47,897 bases of DNA from assembly GCA_002085155.1 (NCBI GenBank), contig NASX01000038.1, positions 1 through 47,897 of the forward strand, read 5' to 3'. A model generated the notes under the pieces. The model was given only the letters and a program-made list of their open reading frames with translations, was not told the DNA's origin and did not search any database. The position numbers were made by a program, and so were the translations under genes. How positions within the stretch are numbered: position 1 is the stretch's first letter; the number at the start of each line of letters is the position of its first letter. This document shows, in pieces, positions 1-7,027 of this stretch. This stretch comes from Sorangiineae bacterium NIC37A_2. Lineage in GTDB: Bacteria > Myxococcota_A > Polyangia > Polyangiales > Polyangiaceae.

Positions 1-1
1 G

Positions 2-244
2 GGCATCCGCTCTTTCTGGTCGTCCGGCGGCGGACAGGCGAAGGCGACTCGCGTTGAGGGCATCGCGGTGGTTGTGCTCCTGGCGGGGACTTTTGGCCTC
101 GCTTTTGGGGCCGAACCGGTGCTCCGCTACACGACGGCCGCCGCGTCCGGTCTGCACGGGCCGAAATTCTATATCGATACGGTCTTGTCGGCGAACCCGG
201 TTCTTCGCGGCGGCGGTTCGACCGAAACGGAAGGAGAGCCCTGA
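2..244 (+). CDS. mrpD: Mrp Na+/H+ antiporter subunit D, C-terminal end (partial)
   Basis: An open frame runs from the window edge to a TGA at 242-244 and gives about 80 residues. It contains one hydrophobic helix (AVVVLLAGTFGLAFGAEPVL), then the EPVLRYT and FYIDTVLSANPV stretch typical of the C-terminus of MrpD/MnhD. MrpD is a complex-I NuoN/NuoL-like membrane subunit of the multi-subunit cation/proton antiporter. The next gene is MrpE, starting 3 nt after the stop, as in canonical mrp operons. The body of the gene and mrpA-C lie to the left of the window. The alternative frame over this stretch has no family resemblance. Confidence 0.85.
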   Translation, partial: GIRSFWSSGGGQAKATRVEGIAVVVLLAGTFGLAFGAEPVLRYTTAAASGLHGPKFYIDTVLSANPVLRGGGSTETEGEP

Positions 245-247
245 GTT

Positions 248-739
248 ATGCGCCAGCGCTTGCTTCCCTCTCCGCTCATGTCGGCCGCGCTGCTCGCGCT
301 GTGGCTCGCGCTCGCGCGCTCGACGAGCATGGGCCAGATCTTGCTCGGGCTCATCTTGGCGCTCGTGGCGCCTTGGCTGACCTCGAGACTCCGTCCGACG
401 CGGGTCCGAGTGCGCCATCCGCTCGTGATCGCCCGCTTCATCCTCAGGGTCGGCCACGATGTGCTGGTCTCGAATTTCGAGGTGGCCTTGGGGGTTGTGT
501 TCTGGCGTTTCCGCCGTCCCCAATCGAAGTTCGTCGTCTTACCGCTCGAGCTCAAAGATCCGCTCGGTCTCGCCGCGCTGTCCATGGTGACGACGGTGGT
601 CCCTGGGACCGTCTGGTCGGAGCTCGCGCTCGATCGGAGCGCCCTCTTGCTCCATGTCTGGGATGTCTCCGATGAACAGGAGTTCATCACTCGCTTCAAG
701 GCCCGCTACGAAGCGCCCCTTCGGGAGATCTTCGAATGA
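248..739 (+). CDS. mrpE: Mrp Na+/H+ antiporter subunit E
   Basis: 163 residues, the usual MrpE/MnhE length. Two hydrophobic helices at about residues 8-25 and 28-42 are followed by a cytosolic part with the family's PLELKDPLGLAALSMVTTVVPGTVW segment (first half PLELKDPLGLAAL, then the TxxPGT motif) and a C-terminal HVWDVSDE stretch. MrpE is a small membrane subunit needed for full activity or assembly of the antiporter, which exchanges cytosolic Na+ (or K+) for protons. The ATG is preceded by AAGGAGAG about 9 nt upstream. Its stop overlaps the next start by 4 nt (ATGA), so it is translationally coupled to mrpF. Confidence 0.93.
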   Translation: MRQRLLPSPLMSAALLALWLALARSTSMGQILLGLILALVAPWLTSRLRPTRVRVRHPLVIARFILRVGHDVLVSNFEVALGVVFWRFRRPQSKFVVLPLELKDPLGLAALSMVTTVVPGTVWSELALDRSALLLHVWDVSDEQEFITRFKARYEAPLREIFE

Positions 740-1014
740 GTCCCTTTTTGTATTGGTCGATCCGGTTTGCTCTCGGCTGTTACGCGCTCGCGTCCGTCCT
801 CGTCTTGCATAGGCTCATTCGAGGACCACGGGCACAAGATCGAGTGTTCGCTCTCGACCTTCTCTATTTCCACGCGATGCTGGTCATGCTCGTGCTCGGG
901 ATTCGCAATCAGAGCGACGTCTATTTCGAGGGAGCTCTCCTCATCGCATTGTTCGGTTTCGTGAGCTCGCTCGCCATGGCGAAGTTCATTCTGCGCGGGG
1001 AGGTGATTGAGTGA
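736..1014 (+). CDS. mrpF: Mrp Na+/H+ antiporter subunit F
   Basis: 92 residues with three hydrophobic helices (about 5-24, 37-55, 61-82), the size and topology of MrpF/MnhF. Family features are the loop HRLIRGPRAQDRVFALDLL after helix 1, which matches the conserved RxxxGPxxxDRVxAxD motif, and the helix-3 start EGALLIALFGFVSS. It is a small membrane subunit of the Mrp antiporter. The start codon lies inside the end of mrpE and the stop codon overlaps the GTG start of mrpG (GTGA), so E, F and G form one coupled operon. Confidence 0.94.
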   Translation: MSPFLYWSIRFALGCYALASVLVLHRLIRGPRAQDRVFALDLLYFHAMLVMLVLGIRNQSDVYFEGALLIALFGFVSSLAMAKFILRGEVIE

Positions 1015-1364
1015 GCGAGGTGCCCTTTTGGGTTGAAGTGGTTGTGGCTGCCCTTCTCGTCTTGAGTGGCCTCTTCGTGTTGATCTCGGCGCTCGGCTTC
1101 CTCCGCTTGCAGGACTTCTTCCTGCGCATGCATCCGCCGGCGCTCGCCTACACCTTTGGGAGCTGGTGTGTGACGCTGGCTGGAATCTTGTACTTCTCGA
1201 TGCTGAGCGAGCGCCTGACGCTGCACCCCTGGCTCATCATCATCATGCTGTCGATGACAGTACCGGTGACGACGGTGCTCTTAGCCCGAGTGGCGCTGTT
1301 TCGCCGCCGCGTCGCCGGCGAGCCGAATACGCCGCCGGTGCTCACGCGTCCGGACGACTCCTGA
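1011..1364 (+). CDS. mrpG: Mrp Na+/H+ antiporter subunit G
   Basis: 117 residues starting with GTG, which overlaps the mrpF stop. Three hydrophobic helices are visible (about 7-32, 45-63, 72-93). The segment LGFLRLQDFFLRMHPPALAYTFG matches the MrpG/MnhG signature, in which a conserved GxxRxxDxxxRxH motif follows helix 1. It is the last gene of the operon. The neighbouring CaCA exchanger converges on it with only 12 nt between stops, and I see no clear intrinsic terminator in that gap. Confidence 0.94.
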   Translation: MSEVPFWVEVVVAALLVLSGLFVLISALGFLRLQDFFLRMHPPALAYTFGSWCVTLAGILYFSMLSERLTLHPWLIIIMLSMTVPVTTVLLARVALFRRRVAGEPNTPPVLTRPDDS

Positions 1365-1376
1365 GCCTCGGGCGCC

Positions 1377-2360
1377 TCAGGTGCGGAAGACAATGAGCGC
1401 GGTCATGTAGGCGAGGTATATCAAAAAGAACACGATGCCTTCGCGGCGAGAAACCTGCTGATCGCTCCGGAACACCGGATAACAGGCGATCGCGACCGCG
1501 GCGGCGAGCGGCAGGTCGATCCTCAGCACGTCCTCGCTGACGTCGATGCCGCGGGGAGCCGCGATGCAGGTCAACCCGAGGATGACCAGGATGTTCGAGA
1601 TGCTGCTGCCGATCAGGTTGCCGACGGCGACGTCCCGCTCATCCTTCAAGGTGGCCACGACCGTGGTCGCGAGTTCCGGTGCAGAAGTGCCAACGGCCAC
1701 AATGGTCAGGCCAATGATGGCGTCGGAGACGCCGAACATCTGAGCGATGCTGACGGCGCCTCCCACCATGAGGTCCGCTCCGAGGACGGTCAGACCCATG
1801 CCGGAAACCAAGAGGAGGGTGTTCCAAGCTCCGTGAGCAAAGCCTCGTTTTGCTCCCAGGGCCTCCGGGCTGAACTCTTCGGCGAACTCCTGCTTCGTCT
1901 CGGCGTTCTCTCGCTTGCTCCAGCGAATGAGCGTCGCCGTGTACGCGATCGCCGCGGCCACAAGAATGGTCCCTTCGAGTCTATTGAGAACCCCGTCGAG
2001 GGCCATCAAGTAGAGGCCGACGGCTGAGGCGATCATTACGGGGACGTCGAGCTTGATCGCTTGGAGCTGGAGAGGGAGGGGACGAATCGCAGCGCTCAAG
2101 CCGAGGATGAAGAGGATGTTGAAGATGTTCGTGCCGGCGATGTTCCCGACCGCGAGCCCGCCCTTGTCTTCGAGCACGGCTGCGATGCCGACTGCGAGCT
2201 CGGGGGCGCTGGTTCCGACGGCGACGACGGTCAGTCCAATCATGATCGGCTTGATGCCGAGCATGGCCGCGAGGCGGGTCGCCCCTCGGAGCAGAACATC
2301 GGCTCCGACCACGATGACGACGAGGCCGCCGATGAAAATAAGCGCAGGATGGATCGTCAT
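1377..2360 (-). CDS. CaCA-family Na+/Ca2+ (cation) antiporter, YrbG-like
   Basis: 327 residues made of two homologous halves, as expected for the calcium/cation antiporter superfamily. Each half carries an alpha-repeat: GTSAPE at residues 49-54 with GNIAGTNIFNILFILG after it, and GTSAPE at 224-229 followed by GNLIGSSISNILVILG. The E in each GTSAPE is the ion ligand. About ten hydrophobic helices are visible, with a charged cytosolic loop at about 148-175 joining the halves. Known members exchange Ca2+ or other divalent cations for Na+ or H+ across the inner membrane. It starts 28 nt after the stop of the tandem UspA gene on the same strand, so the two are probably co-transcribed. No good Shine-Dalgarno precedes the ATG. 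The ion specificity cannot be read from sequence. Confidence 0.9.
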   Translation of the reverse strand: MTIHPALIFIGGLVVIVVGADVLLRGATRLAAMLGIKPIMIGLTVVAVGTSAPELAVGIAAVLEDKGGLAVGNIAGTNIFNILFILGLSAAIRPLPLQLQAIKLDVPVMIASAVGLYLMALDGVLNRLEGTILVAAAIAYTATLIRWSKRENAETKQEFAEEFSPEALGAKRGFAHGAWNTLLLVSGMGLTVLGADLMVGGAVSIAQMFGVSDAIIGLTIVAVGTSAPELATTVVATLKDERDVAVGNLIGSSISNILVILGLTCIAAPRGIDVSEDVLRIDLPLAAAVAIACYPVFRSDQQVSRREGIVFFLIYLAYMTALIVFRT

Positions 2361-2388
2361 AAGGAGCGCTCAGAGAGCCTCTGCTCGT

Positions 2389-3342
2389 TCACTTCTTGCT
2401 GCCGCGCGGCGCTGGCGGAACGACCAGCACGTCACAGCGGGCGGCGCGCAGGAGATCGCCGGCGACCGTCCCGAGGAACATGTACGCGGCGCCGGAGTGT
2501 CCGTGGGTGCCGAGGACGAGCAGGTCACTGTCGAGCCTCCTGATGGTCTTTTCGACGACGAGGCGAGCGGAGCCGTATTGGACGTGAGGTTTGAAGGCGG
2601 GGGCTGCCTCGGGACGAATGTTCGCTTTGGCGAGGGCCGCGAGGAGGAGTTTGGTGAGCTCAGCGCCCGCGCTCCTGCGGTGTTCGTCTTTCCGCTCCTG
2701 GGCGAGGTCTTCGGACAGACTTGGATACACGAGCCCCTTGTAAGGAATGTCGAAGGCGTGGATGACGTCGATCTTGGGTCGGGGGGCTGGAAGGACGCGG
2801 AACAGCACTCGGATCACCTCGCTCGCGACCGGATCGAGATCGAGGGCCACTGCGGGTCGACTGTAGAGGTCCCGAGGCGGCTGCCGCACCACGAGGACAG
2901 GGCGCTTGGCTTGCCGGACGACGCGTTCCGCCGTCGATCCGACGAAGGCTTCCCGGAGCGTCCGCCCGCTGCCTCGTCCCATGACGATCAGGTCCGCTTT
3001 GAGGGCCGCCGCTGTCTGCGAGATTTCTTTGGCAGCACTGCCCAGGCTGACACGCGTCTCAACTTGGATCCCCTTGGGGAGCTTGGTTCTGAGGTGTTTC
3101 GCTTCGTCGGCGAGGGCCTTCTGAGCGTCTTTGGCGGCTTTGCGCTCCTCGAGCAGGAGCAGACCTGCTGGCAGAACGTGCAGGAGAGTCACCTTGGCCC
3201 CATCGGCGAGGGGGAGACGCGTGAGTCGGCCAAGGACTCGATCGGAGGCTGGCGTGAGATCGATCGGAACGAGCACCGAGCGCAGGCCCGGCGCTGGGGT
3301 GCTCCTGAGGTAAGTCACGTTCTGCCTGGGGCTTTTGCTCAT
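2389..3342 (-). CDS. tandem-domain universal stress protein (UspA family)
   Basis: 317 residues containing two UspA domains, about 18-155 and 160-315. Domain 1 starts with LVPIDLTPASDRVL and ends with MGRGSGRTLREAFVGST, in which the second Gly of the G-2x-G-9x-G(S/T) ATP-binding motif is replaced by Ser. Domain 2 carries the intact motif GTHGHSGAAYMFLGT before the final DVLVVPP strand. So domain 2 probably binds ATP and domain 1 may be degenerate. A purine-rich GGAG stands about 9 nt before the ATG. It probably heads a two-gene unit with the CaCA exchanger downstream. Usp proteins are cytosolic and linked to stress survival; pairing with ion transporters is common, but the partner here is not known. 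Confidence 0.9.
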   Translation of the reverse strand: MSKSPRQNVTYLRSTPAPGLRSVLVPIDLTPASDRVLGRLTRLPLADGAKVTLLHVLPAGLLLLEERKAAKDAQKALADEAKHLRTKLPKGIQVETRVSLGSAAKEISQTAAALKADLIVMGRGSGRTLREAFVGSTAERVVRQAKRPVLVVRQPPRDLYSRPAVALDLDPVASEVIRVLFRVLPAPRPKIDVIHAFDIPYKGLVYPSLSEDLAQERKDEHRRSAGAELTKLLLAALAKANIRPEAAPAFKPHVQYGSARLVVEKTIRRLDSDLLVLGTHGHSGAAYMFLGTVAGDLLRAARCDVLVVPPAPRGSKK

Positions 3343-3432
3343 GTATCTCCGCTCCTCGGGCGCGAGTCTGGCATAGGGCCCGGCGAGGGTCGATGCCCGC
3401 CTGTTTGCTGCGAAACCGGCGGCTCATGGAGC

Positions 3433-3473
3433 GTTCAAGCCCTCGCCCGGAAGATCCGGGGGAGGGCTTGAAC
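3433..3473 (-). terminator. long hairpin downstream of the lipoprotein esterase
   Basis: A 12-bp perfect stem (GTTCAAGCCCTC with GAGGGCTTGAAC) is extended, after one G-G mismatch, by six more pairs closing on a 3-nt loop. It lies 48 nt beyond the stop of the minus-strand esterase gene and upstream of the divergent Usp promoter region. There is no T tract on either strand, so it could be a non-canonical terminator or an mRNA 3' stabiliser. Confidence 0.55.
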
Positions 3474-3520
3474 TGGATGGTCAGATGCGGCGAGGCACAG
3501 CTGCGCTCGCCGCGATTGGC

Positions 3521-4807
3521 TTAGAGCGAGGAGATGAACTCCCAGGCGATCGGCGGAGTGAAGGCTTTCAGCCCATCTTCGCCGCCTGACATGCCGTCGT
3601 TGATCGTGGAAGGAGTGTGCCCGCCGTCGAAGGTGCAGACCTTGACCGGATAACCTTCCTCACATCCCTCGTACTCATAACAAACGTGGTTTTTGCTCCC
3701 GTTCTGGGCGGTCGGGATGTTCTGAGGAATGGTGCATCCGTTGTCGCCAGCGTGCGTGAGGGAACAGAACTTTCCGCCCGTCTTTTGGCCTTCGTTGTTG
3801 ACCCAAGGACAGGTGCCGTCGCTCATGCCGGTGAAGCTCAGGTAAGCGACCTTGGCGGGTTCGTTCATCGGTTGAGTGAAGTTGTAGTTGGCGGGAGCCA
3901 TTGTGACGACGCCCCGGAGCTTCGAAGCGCGGCCGAGCGAGAGCGCGTGGCTCATCATGGCCCCGAAGCTGAAGCCCGTGGAGAAAACGCGGCTTTCATC
4001 GATGCAGAGGTTCGTCGTCACGAGCTCGAGGACCTCGTCGAAGAGCTCGACGTCGCGATTGTAGTCCCAGGGGAAGTTCCCGATGCCTTGAGGGGCGACG
4101 AAAATGGCAGGGTCGTTCTGCTTCATGGCCTCGCGGTGCAGCCCAAAGTAGGCGTAGTTCTGGGCATTGAAGTTCGGTCCGTCGCCCGCCGGGTATTGTC
4201 CGACCGCATTGCCGTTCGCCGAACCATAGGCCTGATGCCACGAGAAGATCAGACGGTAGGGATGGTCCGGATCGTAGTTCGCGGGGATATCGATGATGTA
4301 CTCGCGGTTGCCGCTGCTCAAGCTGATGCTCTTGCGCGTCGAGGTGGAAAGTCCTCCATTGACCGCAGAGCCTCCCATTTTCATCTTGCTTGCGCCGTCG
4401 CTCACGCCGCAGCCTTGGCTGCGTGTGACGTCGCCCCCAGGATCCATACCAGCGCCGCCCGTGCCTCCGGGATCGGTCCCGCCGGTATTGTCACTGCCGC
4501 CTGCGGCGGCCCCCCCTGCGCCTGCATCGGTGCCACCGCTTGCTGCACCGCCACTCGGCCCACCGGGATCGGCGCCGCCTGCGGGGGCGCCGCCCGCTGC
4601 TGCGCCACCACTGGGTCCACCGGGATCGGCGCCGCCCGTGGGGGCGCCGCCCGCGGCGGCACCGCCAGCCGCCGGCGCACCACCTGCCGCAGCCCCGCCG
4701 CTCGCCGACCCATCTAAACCGTCAGAATCCGATGTTCCCGAACTTCCGCACCCTACGATTCCGACGGACAGACCGACAGCTAACGTGGCAAGCCATTTTG
4801 ATTTCAT
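3521..4807 (-). CDS. lipoprotein with Gly/Ala/Pro-rich tether and PHB-depolymerase/feruloyl-esterase-like hydrolase domain
   Basis: 428 residues. The N-terminus MKSKWLATLAVGLSVGIVGC is a lipoprotein signal with lipidated Cys20. Residues 21-126 are a low-complexity tether of repeated GGAPAGGADPGGPS-like units. The rest is an alpha/beta hydrolase of the LpqC/PHB depolymerase type (COG3509-like): nucleophile elbow GFSFG around Ser280, a likely Asp330 (FTGMSDG) and a likely His397 (FDGGHTPS). Several Cys pairs suggest an exported, disulfide-bonded domain. Family members cleave esters such as polyhydroxyalkanoates or feruloylated polysaccharides; the substrate here is unknown. A paralogue with the same layout lies at 21589-22704. 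It is probably monocistronic, with a strong hairpin after its stop. Confidence 0.85.
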   Translation of the reverse strand: MKSKWLATLAVGLSVGIVGCGSSGTSDSDGLDGSASGGAAAGGAPAAGGAAAGGAPTGGADPGGPSGGAAAGGAPAGGADPGGPSGGAASGGTDAGAGGAAAGGSDNTGGTDPGGTGGAGMDPGGDVTRSQGCGVSDGASKMKMGGSAVNGGLSTSTRKSISLSSGNREYIIDIPANYDPDHPYRLIFSWHQAYGSANGNAVGQYPAGDGPNFNAQNYAYFGLHREAMKQNDPAIFVAPQGIGNFPWDYNRDVELFDEVLELVTTNLCIDESRVFSTGFSFGAMMSHALSLGRASKLRGVVTMAPANYNFTQPMNEPAKVAYLSFTGMSDGTCPWVNNEGQKTGGKFCSLTHAGDNGCTIPQNIPTAQNGSKNHVCYEYEGCEEGYPVKVCTFDGGHTPSTINDGMSGGEDGLKAFTPPIAWEFISSL

Positions 4808-4826
4808 TTGATTCTCCGTGATGAGG

Positions 4827-5726
4827 TCACACTGGCTGAGAGCCTTCCGCCTCAGGCAGCCGACACCGCGAGGAGTTTGACTGTGTGCGATTCCGTTCGG
4901 CAGGTGTGCTCTTCCCCCGCCCCCGCCTGGAGCATTTTATCTTCGGTGAAACGCGAAGGCACAGTCGTCGCGCCGAGTGCGCGCGCCTTAGGCCACTTTG
5001 CCCTGAGAGAGCGCTACCACACAGGGAGACATCTCGGAGAAGAATCTTCTCGGAATCGGTCGCGCGGAGCGCTCGCTCGAACCGGAGCAGCGCCCACTCC
5101 CCCTGGCGCGCCTCTTGGACAAACCGGAGCGAGAGCTTCTCGTAGGTCGCTCGGAGCGCGGGAACCTGTAGGGGAGTAAAGCCGCTCAGAAGCAACGTGG
5201 CAGAAGGAAGCATGGCCTTCGCGATGAACGGTGCGAGCTCGGTGAGAGGCCCTTCGAGAATGTTCGCGACGATGAGATCGAAGCGCGCCCCCCACGCGTC
5301 CGGCAGCTGGTTTGTGAGTTCTATCTCTGTTTCATGACCGTCGAGGGCGCACTGCCGCGCGGCCCAAGCGAGCGCCTTCGGATCGATGTCCGTTCCGACG
5401 ACAAAAGGAACGCCGCGGGCGCGAGCGATGCGCGCGAGGATGCCGGTCCCGGTGCCGACGTCGAGGACTGCGGCGGGACGCTTCTGCCCGAGCATCATGT
5501 CGAGCGCGCCTGCGCAGAGTCGGGTCGTTGGATGAGACCCGTCTCCAAAGACGAAGCCGCCCGCGAGCTCAGCGGGGAGCTCAGGGAAGGCGAGCACGCC
5601 CGCGCCGACCTGCGGTGGCGCTTCGGTCGCGCTGTAAAGGACGACCCGCGGGGCGATGGAACGGGGAGGCACTGCGCGCGGGCTACCTAGCGTTTTTTTC
5701 AGAGTGTAGCGAGGCAAGGGGCCCAT
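4827..5726 (-). CDS. PrmA-like class I SAM-dependent methyltransferase with an unusual C-terminal tail
   Basis: 299 residues from the chosen ATG, which has GGAG 7 nt upstream; two further in-frame ATGs upstream would overlap the divergent regulator gene. The core matches ribosomal protein L11 methyltransferase: FGDGSHPTT, the SAM-binding loop DVGTGTG, the acidic VVGTDIDP strand end, and FDLIVANILEGPL, equivalent to the NANIL/NPPY-type motif. The N-terminal L11-binding domain of true PrmA is largely missing, so the substrate may differ. After WALLRFER, where PrmA proteins normally end, about 80 further residues rich in Arg and Ser follow, looking like read-through into non-coding DNA or the result of a lost stop. 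The methyltransferase assignment is firm; L11 as substrate is not. Confidence 0.78.
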   Translation of the reverse strand: MGPLPRYTLKKTLGSPRAVPPRSIAPRVVLYSATEAPPQVGAGVLAFPELPAELAGGFVFGDGSHPTTRLCAGALDMMLGQKRPAAVLDVGTGTGILARIARARGVPFVVGTDIDPKALAWAARQCALDGHETEIELTNQLPDAWGARFDLIVANILEGPLTELAPFIAKAMLPSATLLLSGFTPLQVPALRATYEKLSLRFVQEARQGEWALLRFERALRATDSEKILLRDVSLCGSALSGQSGLRRAHSARRLCLRVSPKIKCSRRGRGKSTPAERNRTQSNSSRCRLPEAEGSQPV

Positions 5727-5841
5727 GTGCGCTCCGAGATGACCCCGGAAAGGAGAGCACATGCCGCATTCCGAGGGGCGCTTCGCTTTCACGAGGCCAG
5801 AAGCTGTGCGACAATTTTATGTTCGACTGGGGAGAGAAGTG

Positions 5842-6933
5842 ATGGCGGAGCGGGGGCAGAGCTTGCGGGATCGGACCAAGGAGGCGACGCGGGCTCGGCT
5901 TGTCGCCGCTGCGCGTCGCGCCTTTGCGGAGGAGGGCTACGAGGACGTCTCCCTCGCTCGGGTTTGTAGGCTTGCCCAGACGAATCGGGTCGCTCTGGCT
6001 CACCACTTCCCAGGAGGGAAAGAAGAGCTGCTCGAGGCGGTCGCGGATGAAGCTCTCGCCGAGCTCGAAGATCGGATCAGCGCGGCCGACAGTAGCGCCG
6101 ACGGCTGGACGGGGGTGCGAGCTGCTTGTGATGCATACTTGGACGCTTGGGCTGACCCGGCGCTGCGGACTCTTCTCTTTCGCACCGGGCCTCGGGCGCT
6201 CGACGCAGAGTTCATCAGCCTCCATCAAAGGTCCAAAGAGCCGTTTGTGACTCGGCTGGTCCGCGAATGGATCGAGCGGGGGCTCTTGCGGCCGCGTCCT
6301 GTCGTGATTCTTTCTCGATTGTTCGAGGCGATGTTCGAAGAGGCGGGGACACAGATCGTCAGCGCCTCTGATCGCGAGCACACCCGAGCAGAGCTCAATC
6401 GGCTGCTCGCCGAGTGGCTCGAGGGGCTCCGGCGAAAGCCCGGTGAGCTACCCAATGTGCTGGCGACTGACCGTGTAGTGCTCGAGCCTTGGGCCCTCGG
6501 AGACATCCCGGAGCTCGCGGAGCTGTGCGTCGAGAGCGGCCTCGGACAAGTCCTCTTCGCCTCCCAAGCTCGACATTCTGAGCCGCTCCGGCGCCTCGTG
6601 TTCGAGAGCGAGCGTCGCTTCGCCCAGGGAGAGCTTGGGATGTTTGTGGCTCGAGACGGAAGCGGTAGGCCCGTAGGAGTGGTGGGACTTGTGCCACCGC
6701 GGCCGGGAGAGGCCGAGGAACTCGTGGTGGCCGTGGACCGTAGTTTTCAAGGACGAGGCTACGGTCAGGAGATCGCCGAGGCGGCGCTCCGGGAAGGTCG
6801 CGTGCGCGGGTGCAAGCAGGTGCGCGCGACGACCGACGAAACCAATGCGCCATTTGTGCACTTGCTCGAGAACCTGGGCTTCGTGCGAGCGGAGCCGAGC
6901 GGAAGCGCCTTTTTATACGTGCGGGCACAATAG
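5842..6933 (+). CDS. TetR-family regulator fused to a GNAT acetyltransferase
   Basis: 363 residues from the ATG preceded by GGGGAGAG; an earlier ATG at 5761 is possible but has no good ribosome site and adds unrelated sequence. Residues 14-60 form a TetR helix-turn-helix (RLVAAARRAFAEEGYEDVSL, then VALAHHFPGGKEEL). Residues 75-195 are helical, like a TetR ligand/dimer domain. From about 205 a complete GNAT fold begins with DRVVLEPWALGDIPEL; the acetyl-CoA motif A is at 300-308 (R-x-x-Q-G-R-G-Y-G) and ENLGFVRAE near the end is the usual GNAT beta6-beta7 region. Both modules look intact, so this is a true fusion, not a pseudogene. It is divergent from the PrmA-like gene with a roughly 115-bp shared control region. 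The substrate of the acetyltransferase and the ligand of the TetR part are unknown. Confidence 0.88.
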   Translation: MAERGQSLRDRTKEATRARLVAAARRAFAEEGYEDVSLARVCRLAQTNRVALAHHFPGGKEELLEAVADEALAELEDRISAADSSADGWTGVRAACDAYLDAWADPALRTLLFRTGPRALDAEFISLHQRSKEPFVTRLVREWIERGLLRPRPVVILSRLFEAMFEEAGTQIVSASDREHTRAELNRLLAEWLEGLRRKPGELPNVLATDRVVLEPWALGDIPELAELCVESGLGQVLFASQARHSEPLRRLVFESERRFAQGELGMFVARDGSGRPVGVVGLVPPRPGEAEELVVAVDRSFQGRGYGQEIAEAALREGRVRGCKQVRATTDETNAPFVHLLENLGFVRAEPSGSAFLYVRAQ

Positions 6934-7027
6934 GAAATTTGCGACAGCATATCCTCGAGATCAGCGAGGGGCTCGTGCTAGGGATGAGGCATCGGGCCGC
7001 TCTTGCCCGCGTATCTGAGTCTCGCCT

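Noticed and set aside
2053-3471. Plus-strand open frame of 472 codons across the CaCA and Usp genes
   Set aside because: Lies antisense to two recognised genes and shows no family resemblance.
4400-4710. Repeat array in the esterase gene, considered as CRISPR or minisatellite
   Set aside because: The units are irregular Gly/Ala/Pro codons encoding the tether, without uniform repeats and spacers.
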